Shown here: piece after piece, positions 15,556 to 24,706 of the stretch
Numbering within the stretch: position 1 is the first letter of the stretch
Layout: the number at the start of each line of letters is the position of its first letter
Assembly: GCF_001463905.1 (NCBI RefSeq)
Contig: NZ_BBWR01000002.1
Location: 124,001-188,000, forward strand
DNA length: 64,000 bases
Origin: Aureimonas frigidaquae
GTDB lineage: Bacteria > Pseudomonadota > Alphaproteobacteria > Rhizobiales > Rhizobiaceae
Direction of reading: 5' to 3'
Notes under the pieces: generated by a model
What the model saw: the letters and a program-made list of their open reading frames with translations, nothing else
The model's database searches: none
What the model was told of the DNA's origin: nothing
Translations under genes and position numbers: made by a program

Positions 15556-17817
15556 ATGACTGGCCCGCAAACGTCGGCCATAGAGGCTGTCGATCATCGC
15601 CTGCTCGCCATGGTGGCGACGCTGTGCGTTCTCTGCCTTCTGACCGGAACGGTGATCGGTTGGATCGGGTCGCGAAGGTCTCGGCACCGACCGGCGGAGG
15701 CAGCCTGCCGGGACGTGGAGGACAAGCTCGCACGCGTCCAGGCTCACCACCAGGCGTTCGTGGAGTTGAGCGCTCAGGTCCTGTGGGTGGCCGACAAGGA
15801 CGCGGCCGTGACAGAGGTCAACTCCACATGGGAGCAGCTTGTCGGCCTTCCGTCAGAGTTGGCCAAAGGCGATGGCTGGCTGCGCGTCCTTCACCCGGAC
15901 GACGTCGGACCCATGCAGCGGCTGTGGAAGGAAGCGGCGGCCGAGGGCGCACCGGTCGACTTTCGCCACCGGATCCGGGCCGCCGATGGAAACTATGTCT
16001 GGGTTCGCGGGCGCGCCAGATTGCGGCGCGACGCGGCCGGTCATCCGATCGCCTGGTATGGCAGCCTGGAGAACATACACGACCAGGTCATGGCGGAGGT
16101 TGCGCTTCGGGAAAGCGAGGAACGCTATCGCCTGGCGAGCCGTGCGACGAGCGATATCATCTGGGACTGGTCGGTGGCCGAGGGCCTCAAGCGTTGGGCC
16201 GGCGCGTATCGGGAGATCCTCGGATATACGGACCTCGACCGCGGAACGGATTACGACTGGTGGCAGTCACGTATCGCACCGGACGATCTGCCGCGTGTTC
16301 TGGAAAGCCAGGCGCGTGCGCTGGGTGGAACCGATCGACGATGGAGCGAGGAATACCGCTTCCGGACGCAGTCAGGCGAGTATATCCACGTCCGGTCCCG
16401 CAGCCTCATCATCCGCGATGCCTGCGGCAAGCCGGTCCGCATCGTCGGCTCCATGGCCGACATCACGGAACGCAAGAAGGCGGAAGCGGAACTGGAGCGC
16501 GCCGCATTCCACGATCCCTTGACGCGCCTGCCCAACCGGGCGCTTTATCTTCGGCGGCTGCGAGAAGCCATTGCCCGGGCGGAGCGCAGCGGCGGCGCCG
16601 TTGCCCTGATCGTCCTGGACGTCAACTCCTTCAAGGAAATCAACGATACGCTGGGCCACCGCGGTGGCGACGAGGTGCTGATACGCCTGTCGGAACGGCT
16701 GCAGGCACACCTGCTCCCGTCCTGCACGGTGGCGCGGCTCGGCGGCGACGAGTTCGCCGTCATCCTGCCGAACCTTGCCGATGCGCAGGCCTTTCACCCG
16801 CTGGTCGATATTCTGGCGGCGCAATTGGCCGACACGATCACCGTCGACAGCCTGATCGTCCCGATCAGCGTGTCGGCGGGTATCGCGGTATGGCCGCGCG
16901 ACGCGACCGATCCCGATACGCTCCTGACCGCCGCCGATCTTGCGCTCTATGACGCCAAGACAGATGCCCCGGGAACATTCCGCGAATACACGCCGGTCCT
17001 GCGCACTGCCCTGGAACGGCGCATGGGCATGCTGGCAGCCGCACGCCGTGGTTTGGCCGAACGGCGCATCCTGGCCTACTACCAGCCGAAAGTGGAGCTC
17101 GAGACCGGGCGCATCATGGGCTGGGAAGCGCTCCTGCGCATGGTGGGAGAGGATGGGAGCATCCGGAGCCCGGCCGACATCGAGGCGGCATTCTGCGATG
17201 CGGAGATCACCGTCAGCCTGACCGATGCGATGCTGGCGCAGGTTTTCGCCGACATGGCGCATTGGCGGGATGCGGGGCTGGATGTCGGCCGGGTCGCCAT
17301 CAACCTGTCCGCCGGAGATTTCCGCAAGCAGACCCTGGCCAACCGCATTCGACGCTGCGCCGCCCGGTACGGCCAATCCCTGAGCGCGTTGGACCTTGAG
17401 GTGACCGAAGGTGTGCTGATCGGCCAACTCGGGCCGGATGTCTCGCGCATGCTCGAAGAGCTGCGCGCGGAGGGTGTGCTCGTGGCCCTGGACGATTTCG
17501 GGACCGGCTACGCATCTCTGACGCACCTTCAGCGGTTCCCGGTCGACGTCATCAAGATCGACAAGACCTTTATCGACCGGATCGGCGGTCCCGACCCGAA
17601 GGCAAGCGCCGTGACCGACGCGATCCTCGACATGGCGCAGCGGCTGCAGATGCAAACCGTGGCCGAAGGGATCGAAACCGTCGAACAGGCCGTCTACTTA
17701 CGTGAGCGCGGCTGCACGATCGGCCAGGGCTATCTGTTCAGCCGTCCCATGCCGGCCACGCAGGTGCCGATCTTCCTGAGCAATCACCGGCCGGAGAATG
17801 CGCGGTTCGGCGGCTGA
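15556..17817 (+). CDS. PAS-GGDEF-EAL c-di-GMP synthase/phosphodiesterase
   Basis: A 753-residue signalling protein. One N-terminal membrane helix (about 15-35), two PAS domains (about 60-180 and 185-312), GGDEF domain (about 313-475) and EAL domain (about 490-740). The GGDEF motif RLGGDEF is intact (Gly396 region), without an RxxD inhibitory site upstream. The EAL domain keeps the catalytic set: E524-A-L-L-R, INLSAGDF, EVTEG, DDFGTGYASL, KIDKTF and VAEGIET, so phosphodiesterase activity is likely. Such dual proteins usually switch between activities on sensing redox, oxygen or light through PAS; cofactor cannot be told here. Confidence 0.92.
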   Translation: MTGPQTSAIEAVDHRLLAMVATLCVLCLLTGTVIGWIGSRRSRHRPAEAACRDVEDKLARVQAHHQAFVELSAQVLWVADKDAAVTEVNSTWEQLVGLPSELAKGDGWLRVLHPDDVGPMQRLWKEAAAEGAPVDFRHRIRAADGNYVWVRGRARLRRDAAGHPIAWYGSLENIHDQVMAEVALRESEERYRLASRATSDIIWDWSVAEGLKRWAGAYREILGYTDLDRGTDYDWWQSRIAPDDLPRVLESQARALGGTDRRWSEEYRFRTQSGEYIHVRSRSLIIRDACGKPVRIVGSMADITERKKAEAELERAAFHDPLTRLPNRALYLRRLREAIARAERSGGAVALIVLDVNSFKEINDTLGHRGGDEVLIRLSERLQAHLLPSCTVARLGGDEFAVILPNLADAQAFHPLVDILAAQLADTITVDSLIVPISVSAGIAVWPRDATDPDTLLTAADLALYDAKTDAPGTFREYTPVLRTALERRMGMLAAARRGLAERRILAYYQPKVELETGRIMGWEALLRMVGEDGSIRSPADIEAAFCDAEITVSLTDAMLAQVFADMAHWRDAGLDVGRVAINLSAGDFRKQTLANRIRRCAARYGQSLSALDLEVTEGVLIGQLGPDVSRMLEELRAEGVLVALDDFGTGYASLTHLQRFPVDVIKIDKTFIDRIGGPDPKASAVTDAILDMAQRLQMQTVAEGIETVEQAVYLRERGCTIGQGYLFSRPMPATQVPIFLSNHRPENARFGG

Positions 17818-17835
17818 CGGCAGCGCCGAACCGCG
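17801..17835. terminator. Bidirectional terminator hairpin between convergent genes
   Basis: CGCGGTTCGGCG (17801-17812) and CGCCGAACCGCG (17824-17835) form a perfect 12-bp stem with an 11-base loop. The left arm encodes the last codons of the GGDEF-EAL protein and the right arm ends seven bases before the stop codon of the convergent flavin-binding protein gene, so it probably ends both transcripts. Confidence 0.6.
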
Positions 17836-17842
17836 ACTTCCT

Positions 17843-18277
17843 TCAGACGGTGACGGAGCCCTCTTCTTCGCCATCCCAATAGCGGATCCGGCCGGCATGG
17901 ACCTTGATCATGACCATCCCGGGAGTGTCCGTGCCGTCCGGGAACCAGCGCTCCAGATCGCTATACCAGTGTTCCTCAAAGGCGGCCTTGTCGCGGATGA
18001 TTTCCGCCGTGCCTTCGGCCGACAGGAAGATGCCCGGCCCGCCCAGAAGGCCGCCGGCGCCAGCGAAGGTCAGCGTCACGTCCGGATTGGCCTCGATCTG
18101 CGGGATCTTGGCCGAGTCCTCATAGGCGAAGAACCAGGAGTCGCCATCATACTCCACATCGCCATTGTTGCTCATCGGACGGCTCGTCAGGGCGGCTTCG
18201 CGCCCCTGTGTGACCAGCATGCAGAAATCGATATCCGCCATCTTCTTGGAAAGATCGCTCAACGTCATCGTCGCCAT
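17843..18277 (-). CDS. Pyridoxamine 5'-phosphate oxidase-like flavin-binding protein (general stress protein 26 type)
   Basis: A 144-residue split-barrel protein of the general stress protein 26 group. These bind FMN or FAD; few have a known substrate. Seen here: FCMLVTQGREAALTSRPM and the aromatic-rich SWFFAYEDSAK segment typical of the family, then GPGIFLSAEGTAEII. The start at 18277 is set by GGAG five bases upstream and by the usual N-terminal LSDLSKKMADID. It is convergent with the GGDEF-EAL gene and ends at a shared hairpin. It is not the biosynthetic PdxH. Confidence 0.85.
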   Translation of the reverse strand: MATMTLSDLSKKMADIDFCMLVTQGREAALTSRPMSNNGDVEYDGDSWFFAYEDSAKIPQIEANPDVTLTFAGAGGLLGGPGIFLSAEGTAEIIRDKAAFEEHWYSDLERWFPDGTDTPGMVMIKVHAGRIRYWDGEEEGSVTV

Positions 18278-18463
18278 GGAAAGCTCCTCGCCTGTGTTGC
18301 AGAACGAACGTGGCAGCGCGTCTGACGTTCCTGCACCGGCATGGGCGACAGATGGAAGCACCGGCATTCCATAGCGGAATGGCGGTGCGAGAAGGTGTCG
18401 TTTGTTCTGCAGCCGGCCAGTGGGCAGAGTCCGGCCTATTCGCATCGCACCGAAGGAAACTCC

Positions 18464-19876
18464 GTGGCCGCCCTCGCGCACTTCGTTTCGCCAGACGATA
18501 TCCGCACGCGCTTTTCCCGCGCCATGTCCGACATGTACCGGACGGAGGTGCCCCAATACGGTACCCTCATGGCGCTGGTCGAAGAGGTGAACGCCGCGTG
18601 CCTCAAAGCGGACCCGGAGCTTCGGGCGCGCCTGGAGCGCGCCGGGGAGCTCGACCGGCTGTCAGATGAGCGTCACGGCGCCATTCGCCTGGGAACCGCA
18701 CAGGAACTGCGGAAGATGGGGCGCATGTTTGCCGTGATGGGTATGGTCCCGGTCGGCTATTACGATCTGGCCGTAGCCGGAATTCCCGTCCACTCGACGG
18801 CCTTCCGCCCGGTGGACGACGCGGCCCTGGCGCACAACCCCTTCCGGGTCTTCACCTCGCTCCTGCGCACCGACCTGATCGAGGATGAGGGCCTGCGCGC
18901 GACTGCCGAGCAAATCCTGTCCAAACGCGCCATCTTCACGCCGGAAGCGCTGCGCCTGATCGCCCTGGCCGAGGATCAGGGCGGGCTGGCTGAAGGCGAC
19001 GCCGAGCGCTTCGTCGCAGAAGCGCTGGAAACCTTCCGCTGGCATGCGCAGGCAACGGTGGATCATGAAACCTACGAGCGGATGGCCAGTGCCCACCGCC
19101 TGATCGCCGATATCGTCTGCTTCAAGGGCCCGCATATCAACCACCTCACCCCGCGCACGCTGGATATCGAAGCGGTGCAGCGGGCAATGCCGCAACGGGG
19201 GATCAGCCCGAAGGCCGTGATCGAAGGCCCGCCGCAGCGCGCCTGCGCGATCCTCCTGCGGCAAACGAGCTTCAAGGCGCTGGAGGAAGAGATCCTGTTT
19301 CCCGCAGCACAGGGCCATGTGCCCGGCCGTCACACGGCGCGGTTCGGGGAGATCGAGCAGCGCGGCGTTGCCCTGACGCCCGCCGGCCGCGCGCTCTACG
19401 ACACGCTTCTCGCCCAAGTGCGCGCATCGGCCGCGGTCGGCGCGTCGGGCCAGGGCGCGCAAACCTACGAGGCGACGCTGACGCAGGTCTTCGAAGCACT
19501 GCCGGACACATGGGACGGCTTGCGCACCGGCTGCCTTGCCTATTTTCGCTACGCGCCGACCGCCGCGGGCCTTGCTGCCGTGCGCAGCGCCGGCACGAGC
19601 GCATCGCAGAGCCTGGACGCGCTCGTGGCCTGTGGCTTCGTCACCGCCGACCCCATCGTCTATGAGGATTTCCTGCCGGTCTCGGCCGCAGGCATCTTCC
19701 AGTCCAATCTTGGCACCGACGCGCAATCCAATGCAGGCGCCCGGGGCAACAGGACCCTGTTCGAAGAGGCGCTCGGGCGATCCGTCATCGACGAGACGCA
19801 CCTGTACGAAACGGCACAGGCCCGCTCGATCGAGGCGACCCTGGCGGCCCTGCGGCCCTTGTCGGCGGTCGCCTAA
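18464..19876 (+). CDS. hglS: 2-oxoadipate dioxygenase/decarboxylase, DUF1338 (HglS)
   Basis: A 470-residue DUF1338 protein. Characterised members (HglS of Pseudomonas putida, YdcJ of E. coli) convert 2-oxoadipate to D-2-hydroxyglutarate with O2 and a non-haem iron, in D-lysine catabolism. The expected metal ligands are in place: His71 in ERHGAIRLG, His227 in GPHINHLTPR, and Glu296/Glu298 in RFGEIEQRG, close to the positions known in P. putida (464 residues). The start is GTG at 18464 with AAGGA six bases before it; longer readings upstream lack family similarity. The stop overlaps that of the convergent cyclase gene by four bases. Confidence 0.88.
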   Translation: MAALAHFVSPDDIRTRFSRAMSDMYRTEVPQYGTLMALVEEVNAACLKADPELRARLERAGELDRLSDERHGAIRLGTAQELRKMGRMFAVMGMVPVGYYDLAVAGIPVHSTAFRPVDDAALAHNPFRVFTSLLRTDLIEDEGLRATAEQILSKRAIFTPEALRLIALAEDQGGLAEGDAERFVAEALETFRWHAQATVDHETYERMASAHRLIADIVCFKGPHINHLTPRTLDIEAVQRAMPQRGISPKAVIEGPPQRACAILLRQTSFKALEEEILFPAAQGHVPGRHTARFGEIEQRGVALTPAGRALYDTLLAQVRASAAVGASGQGAQTYEATLTQVFEALPDTWDGLRTGCLAYFRYAPTAAGLAAVRSAGTSASQSLDALVACGFVTADPIVYEDFLPVSAAGIFQSNLGTDAQSNAGARGNRTLFEEALGRSVIDETHLYETAQARSIEATLAALRPLSAVA

Positions 19877-20694
19877 AGGAGCGCCAGCACCCGCGCCGGC
19901 CCGCCGGTTCCGCCCTTGTGTTTCGGCGCGCCGACGACGATCGTCGCGCCGGTGACCGGCAGTTCTTCCAGATTGGCGAGCCCCTCTATGCCGTAGCGCC
20001 CGCCGGGCAGCCACGAATTGTGAACCGCAAAATCCTGCGAATTGCCCGGATCCAGCGACAGCGTATCCACGCCGATGGCGGCGACATCCATTTGCGCCAG
20101 AAGGTCGGTGGCCGAGGTGGCGAAACCGGGAAAGGCGAACTGGCCCTGCGGATCGTTGCGGAAGGCGGGCTCCCCGACCTTGGCCGCCCAGCCCGAGCGC
20201 AGGGCCACACAGGCACCGGCCGGAATATCGCCGTTCGCCGAGATGAAGGCTTCGATATCGGCCGCCTCGACCGTGGCGTTCGGGTCGGACCGCGCCTTGT
20301 CGGTGATGTCGACGATGACGAGCGGACAGACGAGATCCTGCGGCGCAAGCGCGTCCACGCTCAAACCATCGCTTGAGAAATGCAGCGGTGCGTCGATATG
20401 GGTGCCCGTATGTTCGAAGATCGTCAGCTTGTAGAGCTGGTATCCGCTCTCATCGAACTTCACGGCCTGTTCGTAGACAATGCCGGGTACACCGTCGAAG
20501 GTCGGAAAAGCGCCGTCATAGGCATGGGTGAGATCGACCACCTTGCCCGATGCGGCGACGGGCTGCGCCATGGCCCGGCGGGGCGAAACCGCCAGCGAAG
20601 TTGCGGTACCAAGGCCGAGCGCCGCGCCACCCAGAAGCATGCGCCGGGACAACATGTTCTCCCGCACGCCGTCAATCACACATTGATTGCACAT
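19873..20694 (-). CDS. Cyclase-family metal hydrolase (kynurenine formamidase-like), Tat-exported
   Basis: A 273-residue protein of the cyclase/KynB family. The motif HTGTHIDAPLHF supplies the zinc-binding His and Asp residues. An N-terminal twin-arginine-like signal (SRRMLLGGAALGLG, cleavage near AMAQ) suggests export to the periplasm, unlike cytosolic kynurenine formamidase. It begins MCNQCVIDG, a short Cys pair before the signal that is often seen in this subgroup. It is divergent from the DUF1028 gene and convergent with hglS. Substrate unknown; an amide or lactone is likely. Confidence 0.85.
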   Translation of the reverse strand: MCNQCVIDGVRENMLSRRMLLGGAALGLGTATSLAVSPRRAMAQPVAASGKVVDLTHAYDGAFPTFDGVPGIVYEQAVKFDESGYQLYKLTIFEHTGTHIDAPLHFSSDGLSVDALAPQDLVCPLVIVDITDKARSDPNATVEAADIEAFISANGDIPAGACVALRSGWAAKVGEPAFRNDPQGQFAFPGFATSATDLLAQMDVAAIGVDTLSLDPGNSQDFAVHNSWLPGGRYGIEGLANLEELPVTGATIVVGAPKHKGGTGGPARVLALL

Positions 20695-20819
20695 GGCCTG
20701 GCTTTCCCCTGCATCGGTTGTGGACAGCCGACTATGCCTGAACCGGCGCGACGCACAATACACTCTGCCCAAGGGTCCGAGCCGCGCTACTTCCCCTGCC
20801 GCAAGCAGGAGAGACGCAC

Positions 20820-21476
20820 ATGACCCTATCCATCGTGGCCAAATGCCCGCGCAGCCGCCAATTCGGCGTCGCTGCCGCGACGGAAATGCCGGCCGTCGGC
20901 AAGTTCCTGTCCTATGCCTTCCCGGCTTTCGGCGCCTGCGCGACGCAGGCGCTGGTCAACCCCTATCTCGGCATCGATGGTTGCAAGCTCCTGTCGCTCA
21001 GCGTGTCAGCCGAAGGAACGGTGAAGACCGTTCTGGAAGACGATCCGCAGCGCGAGCAACGCCAGTTCGCGGCCGTCGACAAGGAGGGCCGGTCCTACGC
21101 CTTCACGGGATCACAGTGCCTGCCCTTTGCCGGGCATCGGACCGGGCCCAATGCCAGCGTCCAGGGAAACCGCCTTGCCGGGCCGCAAGTGCTCGATGCC
21201 ATGCTGGCGGCATTCGAGACGGATGTCGGCGATGATCTCGTCAACCGCCTCATCGCCGCGCTGGCCGCGGGGATATACGCCGGCGGCGACCAGGCCGGAG
21301 AGCGGTCGGCCAATGTCTATATCGTGGCAGAGGAGGAATATCCGCTCTGGGACATTCGAGTGGACGATCATCCGGATGTCGTGGCAGAACTGCGGCGTCT
21401 GCGCGATGTGTTCCGCGAGGAACTCTATCCTCATGTGCTGGACATGCCCTCGCGGACCCGCCGCTTGCCCATATAG
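20820..21476 (+). CDS. DUF1028-family protein
   Basis: A 218-residue protein of the DUF1028 family, an Ntn-hydrolase-like fold with no established reaction. It begins MTLSIVAKCPRSRQFGVAAAT, with the family's conserved start, and has GSQCLPFAGH and AGGDQAGERSANVYIV further on; the latter GD(x)RGxQSA-like block is the most conserved part of the family. DUF1028 genes often lie next to amidohydrolases and peptide transporters; here the neighbour is a divergent cyclase-family hydrolase. Its last 46 bases overlap the end of the convergent diguanylate cyclase gene. Confidence 0.85.
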   Translation: MTLSIVAKCPRSRQFGVAAATEMPAVGKFLSYAFPAFGACATQALVNPYLGIDGCKLLSLSVSAEGTVKTVLEDDPQREQRQFAAVDKEGRSYAFTGSQCLPFAGHRTGPNASVQGNRLAGPQVLDAMLAAFETDVGDDLVNRLIAALAAGIYAGGDQAGERSANVYIVAEEEYPLWDIRVDDHPDVVAELRRLRDVFREELYPHVLDMPSRTRRLPI

Positions 21477-22519
21477 AGCCGCGCATCCGCCAGTGCGATG
21501 GCCGCATCCGCACCGCCCGGCCCCAGTGGCGCACTGCCGATCGTGACGCCGATCCGCGCCTGGCGGTTGCCTTTCAGGGAAACCGGCCGGCGGGCGGCGC
21601 TTTTCAGCTCGGCAATGATGCGCTCGACCTCGCCTTCCGCAGGATCGGGCAAAATCACCATGAACTCATCACCGCCGACCCGGCCGATATGGCCCCGCCT
21701 GTCGACCACGGCCGAAAAGCGCCTGGCCACCGTGCGCAGCACATGATCGCCCTCGACATGACCGAACGTATCGTTGACGCCCTTGAACCCATCGAGGTCC
21801 AGATACAGGACGAAAGGCGTCGCCTCCGTCTCACCGCCCGCCGCGATGGCATCGATCCGCGACAGGATGGCCGGCCTGTTCGCGATGCCCGTCAGATCGT
21901 CATTATGGGCAAGGTAATGGTTGTTGTTGCGCGTCGTCACCTGCGTGGCAAGCGTCCGGTGCGCGGTGCCGACCAGATGCAGCGTCCCGATCAGCCAGAT
22001 CGGGCCCATAAGGAGCATAATGCTCATGCTGGGCGTGGCCGACATGGCGCAGCCCACCAGAAACGGTACGGCGACCACCATGATCTGCGTCCGTGCAAGG
22101 CGGGGGATGCCGGCATTGTTATAGGCGGCGGTGAAGGCAAACCCCGTCACCGTCAGGGCTGCGACGGTGCTCAGCACGATGTCGGATGACAGGACGCACA
22201 GGGTGGATACGAGCCCTCCGACGGCCGCCCATCCGATGCCCGTCGCCACCACGCCAGCGGCGCTGTCCATGCCGCGTTCCGCGCGGCGCATGGCCAGCAT
22301 ACGAAGGGTCGAGACCAGCGACACGAGGATGAGCAAGGGGATCGTCGGACCGACGCCGCGATAGGCCATGACGGCCACCTGGAGCGACAGGCAGACGAAG
22401 CCGAAGGCGACAACCGGCACGCCGGACGCAGTGGAGGACAGAAGGTCTTCCGTGATCCCGTCATGGGCGGCATCATCAGCCTTCAGAAACCAGGACAGGA
22501 TGCGACGACAGACGCTCAT
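21431..22519 (-). CDS. Membrane-bound GGDEF diguanylate cyclase
   Basis: A 362-residue c-di-GMP synthase. Residues about 30-195 hold five to six hydrophobic segments of an undefined sensory domain; the GGDEF domain follows from about 205 with the metal site LYLDLDGFKGVND and the active-site motif RVGGDEF. There is no RxxD inhibitory site. The start at 22519 follows GGGAAGGGCAGG; a reading from 22699 would add 60 residues unlike any membrane sensor. Convergent 46-base overlap with the DUF1028 gene. Confidence 0.9.
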   Translation of the reverse strand: MSVCRRILSWFLKADDAAHDGITEDLLSSTASGVPVVAFGFVCLSLQVAVMAYRGVGPTIPLLILVSLVSTLRMLAMRRAERGMDSAAGVVATGIGWAAVGGLVSTLCVLSSDIVLSTVAALTVTGFAFTAAYNNAGIPRLARTQIMVVAVPFLVGCAMSATPSMSIMLLMGPIWLIGTLHLVGTAHRTLATQVTTRNNNHYLAHNDDLTGIANRPAILSRIDAIAAGGETEATPFVLYLDLDGFKGVNDTFGHVEGDHVLRTVARRFSAVVDRRGHIGRVGGDEFMVILPDPAEGEVERIIAELKSAARRPVSLKGNRQARIGVTIGSAPLGPGGADAAIALADARLYMGKRRVREGMSST

Positions 22520-22740
22520 GACACCTGCCCTTCCCCAGTAACTCACGCTTGCGCAAAGCCCCGCTCCGGCGGGCGCCACACAATCGGAACGCTCCACCGT
22601 CAACGGTTTATAAGCAGCAGTGACGAAAACGCCAGCCTTTGCCGTCGCAACCATAAGACGGCCTGTCGGGGCTTGACGCTTTCGTGATGAAAGGCGCATG
22701 AAGCCGTACCGCCGATTACGGCTCCAAACGGTTCTGTCCG

Positions 22741-23775
22741 ATGCTGCGCACTGTCCTGTCCCGCCTTCCCATCGACCGGCAAATGCTGCTGCTGCTCGCC
22801 GCCGTCGCCATCGCTGCCATCCTGCCCGTCAGGGGCCAGGCCGCTGCCCTGTTCGAATGGGTCGTCTACGCGGCGATCGCGCTGCTCTTCTTCCTGTATG
22901 GCGCCCGGCTGTCGCCGTCGGCAGTGTGGCAGGGGCTCCTGCACTGGCGGTTGCAGGGGCTCGTCTTCCTGTTCACATTCGCCTTCTTTCCTCTGCTCGG
23001 CCTGCTGGCCAGCCATCTTCTGGGGCCGGTCCTGCCGCCGCAACTCGTGGCCGGGGTCCTTTTCCTGACCCTCCTGCCCTCGACGGTCCAATCGTCCATC
23101 GCCTTCACGTCGATCGCGGGCGGCAATGTCCCCGCCGCGCTGACCAGCGCATCCCTGTCCAACCTCGTCGGCGTTCTGATCACGCCGATCCTCGTCATGT
23201 TGCTCATGCAGTCGGGCGGCGGTAGCGTCTTCGCATTCGACCAGATCGAAAAGATCGCCCTGCAGATCCTGGCGCCTTTCCTGGCCGGACAGATCGCGCG
23301 TCCGCTGATCGGCGCGTTTCTGGCGCGCCACAAGCGCATCACCGGTTTCGTGGATCGCGGCTCGATTCTCCTGGTCGTCTATGCCGCATTCAGCGAGGGG
23401 ATGAATGCCGGCGTCTGGTCGCAGATCGGCCTCGGGGACCTTGCCATCGTCGTTCTTGCCAGCATCGTCATGCTGACGATCGTCCTCCTGGCCACCACGT
23501 GGACCAGCCGCGCCTGTGGTTTCGCGCATGCCGACGAAATCGCCATTACCTTCTGCGGCTCGAAGAAAAGCCTCGCCTCCGGCATCCCCATCGCCGGCAT
23601 CCTCGCACCCGGGCCGGGCCTCGCCATGCTGGTGCTGCCCCTGATGCTGTTCCACCAGATCCAGCTTCTGGCCTGCGCATGGCTGGCACAGCGCTATGCG
23701 CGGCAGACAAGCGTTCTGGCAGAGGCCGGCGCCGTGGCGCCCGTTCCGCCCGCACAGCCTGCCGGCAATCCGTGA
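22741..23775 (+). CDS. Bile acid:sodium symporter-family transporter (YfeH-like)
   Basis: A 344-residue integral membrane protein with about nine to ten hydrophobic segments, of the SBF-like branch (YfeH/SLC10A7 type). The family pattern LLPSTVQSSIAFTSIAGGNVPAALTSASLSN is seen at about residues 112-142 and CGSKKSLASGIPIA at about 276-289, the two crossing-motif regions that bind sodium. Despite the family name the bacterial substrates are mostly unknown organic anions. It stands alone, convergent with the alpha/beta hydrolase gene seven bases downstream. Confidence 0.87.
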   Translation: MLRTVLSRLPIDRQMLLLLAAVAIAAILPVRGQAAALFEWVVYAAIALLFFLYGARLSPSAVWQGLLHWRLQGLVFLFTFAFFPLLGLLASHLLGPVLPPQLVAGVLFLTLLPSTVQSSIAFTSIAGGNVPAALTSASLSNLVGVLITPILVMLLMQSGGGSVFAFDQIEKIALQILAPFLAGQIARPLIGAFLARHKRITGFVDRGSILLVVYAAFSEGMNAGVWSQIGLGDLAIVVLASIVMLTIVLLATTWTSRACGFAHADEIAITFCGSKKSLASGIPIAGILAPGPGLAMLVLPLMLFHQIQLLACAWLAQRYARQTSVLAEAGAVAPVPPAQPAGNP

Positions 23776-23782
23776 GGCAAGG

Positions 23783-24601
23783 TTACCGGACGGTCCGCAC
23801 GATGGCGTCCGCCACCTGGTCGGGCGCCTCCATCGGCAGCATATGCGCACAGTTCGGGACGATCTCGAGCCGCGCCTTGGGGTAGATGCACATATTCGTC
23901 GCACGTTGGCCGTCGGCCCCGAGATCGCCGTCTTCCGCACCGGCCAGGATGAGCGCCGGCAGATCCAGCGTGCCGACAAAGCCCGACCAGTCCTCCCGGC
24001 TCCCGACCTCCAGCCAGGCGCGGAAGGCTTCGGGCGCGCAGCGCTGAAGATCGTCCAGGGCGCGCTGGCGGACGGTCGCCTCCAGTGGCTCTGCCGTATT
24101 GGATTGCAGGAACTCGGCCGCGGCCGCGGCATCGAGCGGTCCCGTGCGAACTGAAGCCAGCATCTCCTGCCGCCGCGCCTCGTCCATCGGTTCCGGCATG
24201 GGGGGCGAGCCCGCCAGAAGGACTACGGCGCTCGGGCCGGACAATCCCTCGATTCTGCCCTGGCTGGCCTCTGCGGCCAGGATGGTCGCGATTTTGCCGC
24301 CCATGCTGTGCCCAACGATGGCCCATTGCGCAGGCGCAATGGCGGCGACCGCATCGCGCACGCCGCGGACCATCTCCTCGACGCTTGCCGCGCCTTCGCC
24401 TGCGCGCTCTCCGAAGCCCGGCAGGTCCGGTATCATGAGGTCGTACCGTCCCCTCAGGCGCTCTGCCACGCCGTCGAAGGAATGCCGGCTCATGCCGAGC
24501 GCATGGAGGCAGACGAGAAGAGGCAGCGATCCGCCCCGGCCATGAGAAACGTCGTCGAGCATGCGAGAGAGTTCCCGTCTCTGGAGGATCGTGCGGATCA
24601 T
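23783..24601 (-). CDS. Alpha/beta hydrolase
   Basis: A 272-residue single-domain alpha/beta hydrolase without signal peptide. The nucleophile elbow is VGHSMGGK, the oxyanion strand LLVCLHALGMS, the acid lies in LILAGAEDGDLG and the His in VPNCAHMLPMEAPDQVA. The sequence resembles carboxylesterase or enol-lactonase-type hydrolases, but the substrate cannot be read. Either ATG at 24601 or an in-frame ATG at 24562 could be the start. Its 5' end is about 105 bases from the divergently transcribed tspO. Confidence 0.85.
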   Translation of the reverse strand: MIRTILQRRELSRMLDDVSHGRGGSLPLLVCLHALGMSRHSFDGVAERLRGRYDLMIPDLPGFGERAGEGAASVEEMVRGVRDAVAAIAPAQWAIVGHSMGGKIATILAAEASQGRIEGLSGPSAVVLLAGSPPMPEPMDEARRQEMLASVRTGPLDAAAAAEFLQSNTAEPLEATVRQRALDDLQRCAPEAFRAWLEVGSREDWSGFVGTLDLPALILAGAEDGDLGADGQRATNMCIYPKARLEIVPNCAHMLPMEAPDQVADAIVRTVR

Positions 24602-24706
24602 ACCATATGGCGCGCGATCATTCTTCGGACAGCCGGCCCGTTGCGCTGCTCGTGCGGTGGCCTATTCTTGCCCGCCTGTTCGTCCATCAGCGTTGAGTTC
24701 ACGATC

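Noticed and set aside
15495-16952. 485-residue open frame overlapping the GGDEF-EAL gene
   Set aside because: Same strand, other frame; low-complexity Arg/Gly composition and no similarity, whereas the accepted frame has intact PAS, GGDEF and EAL motifs.
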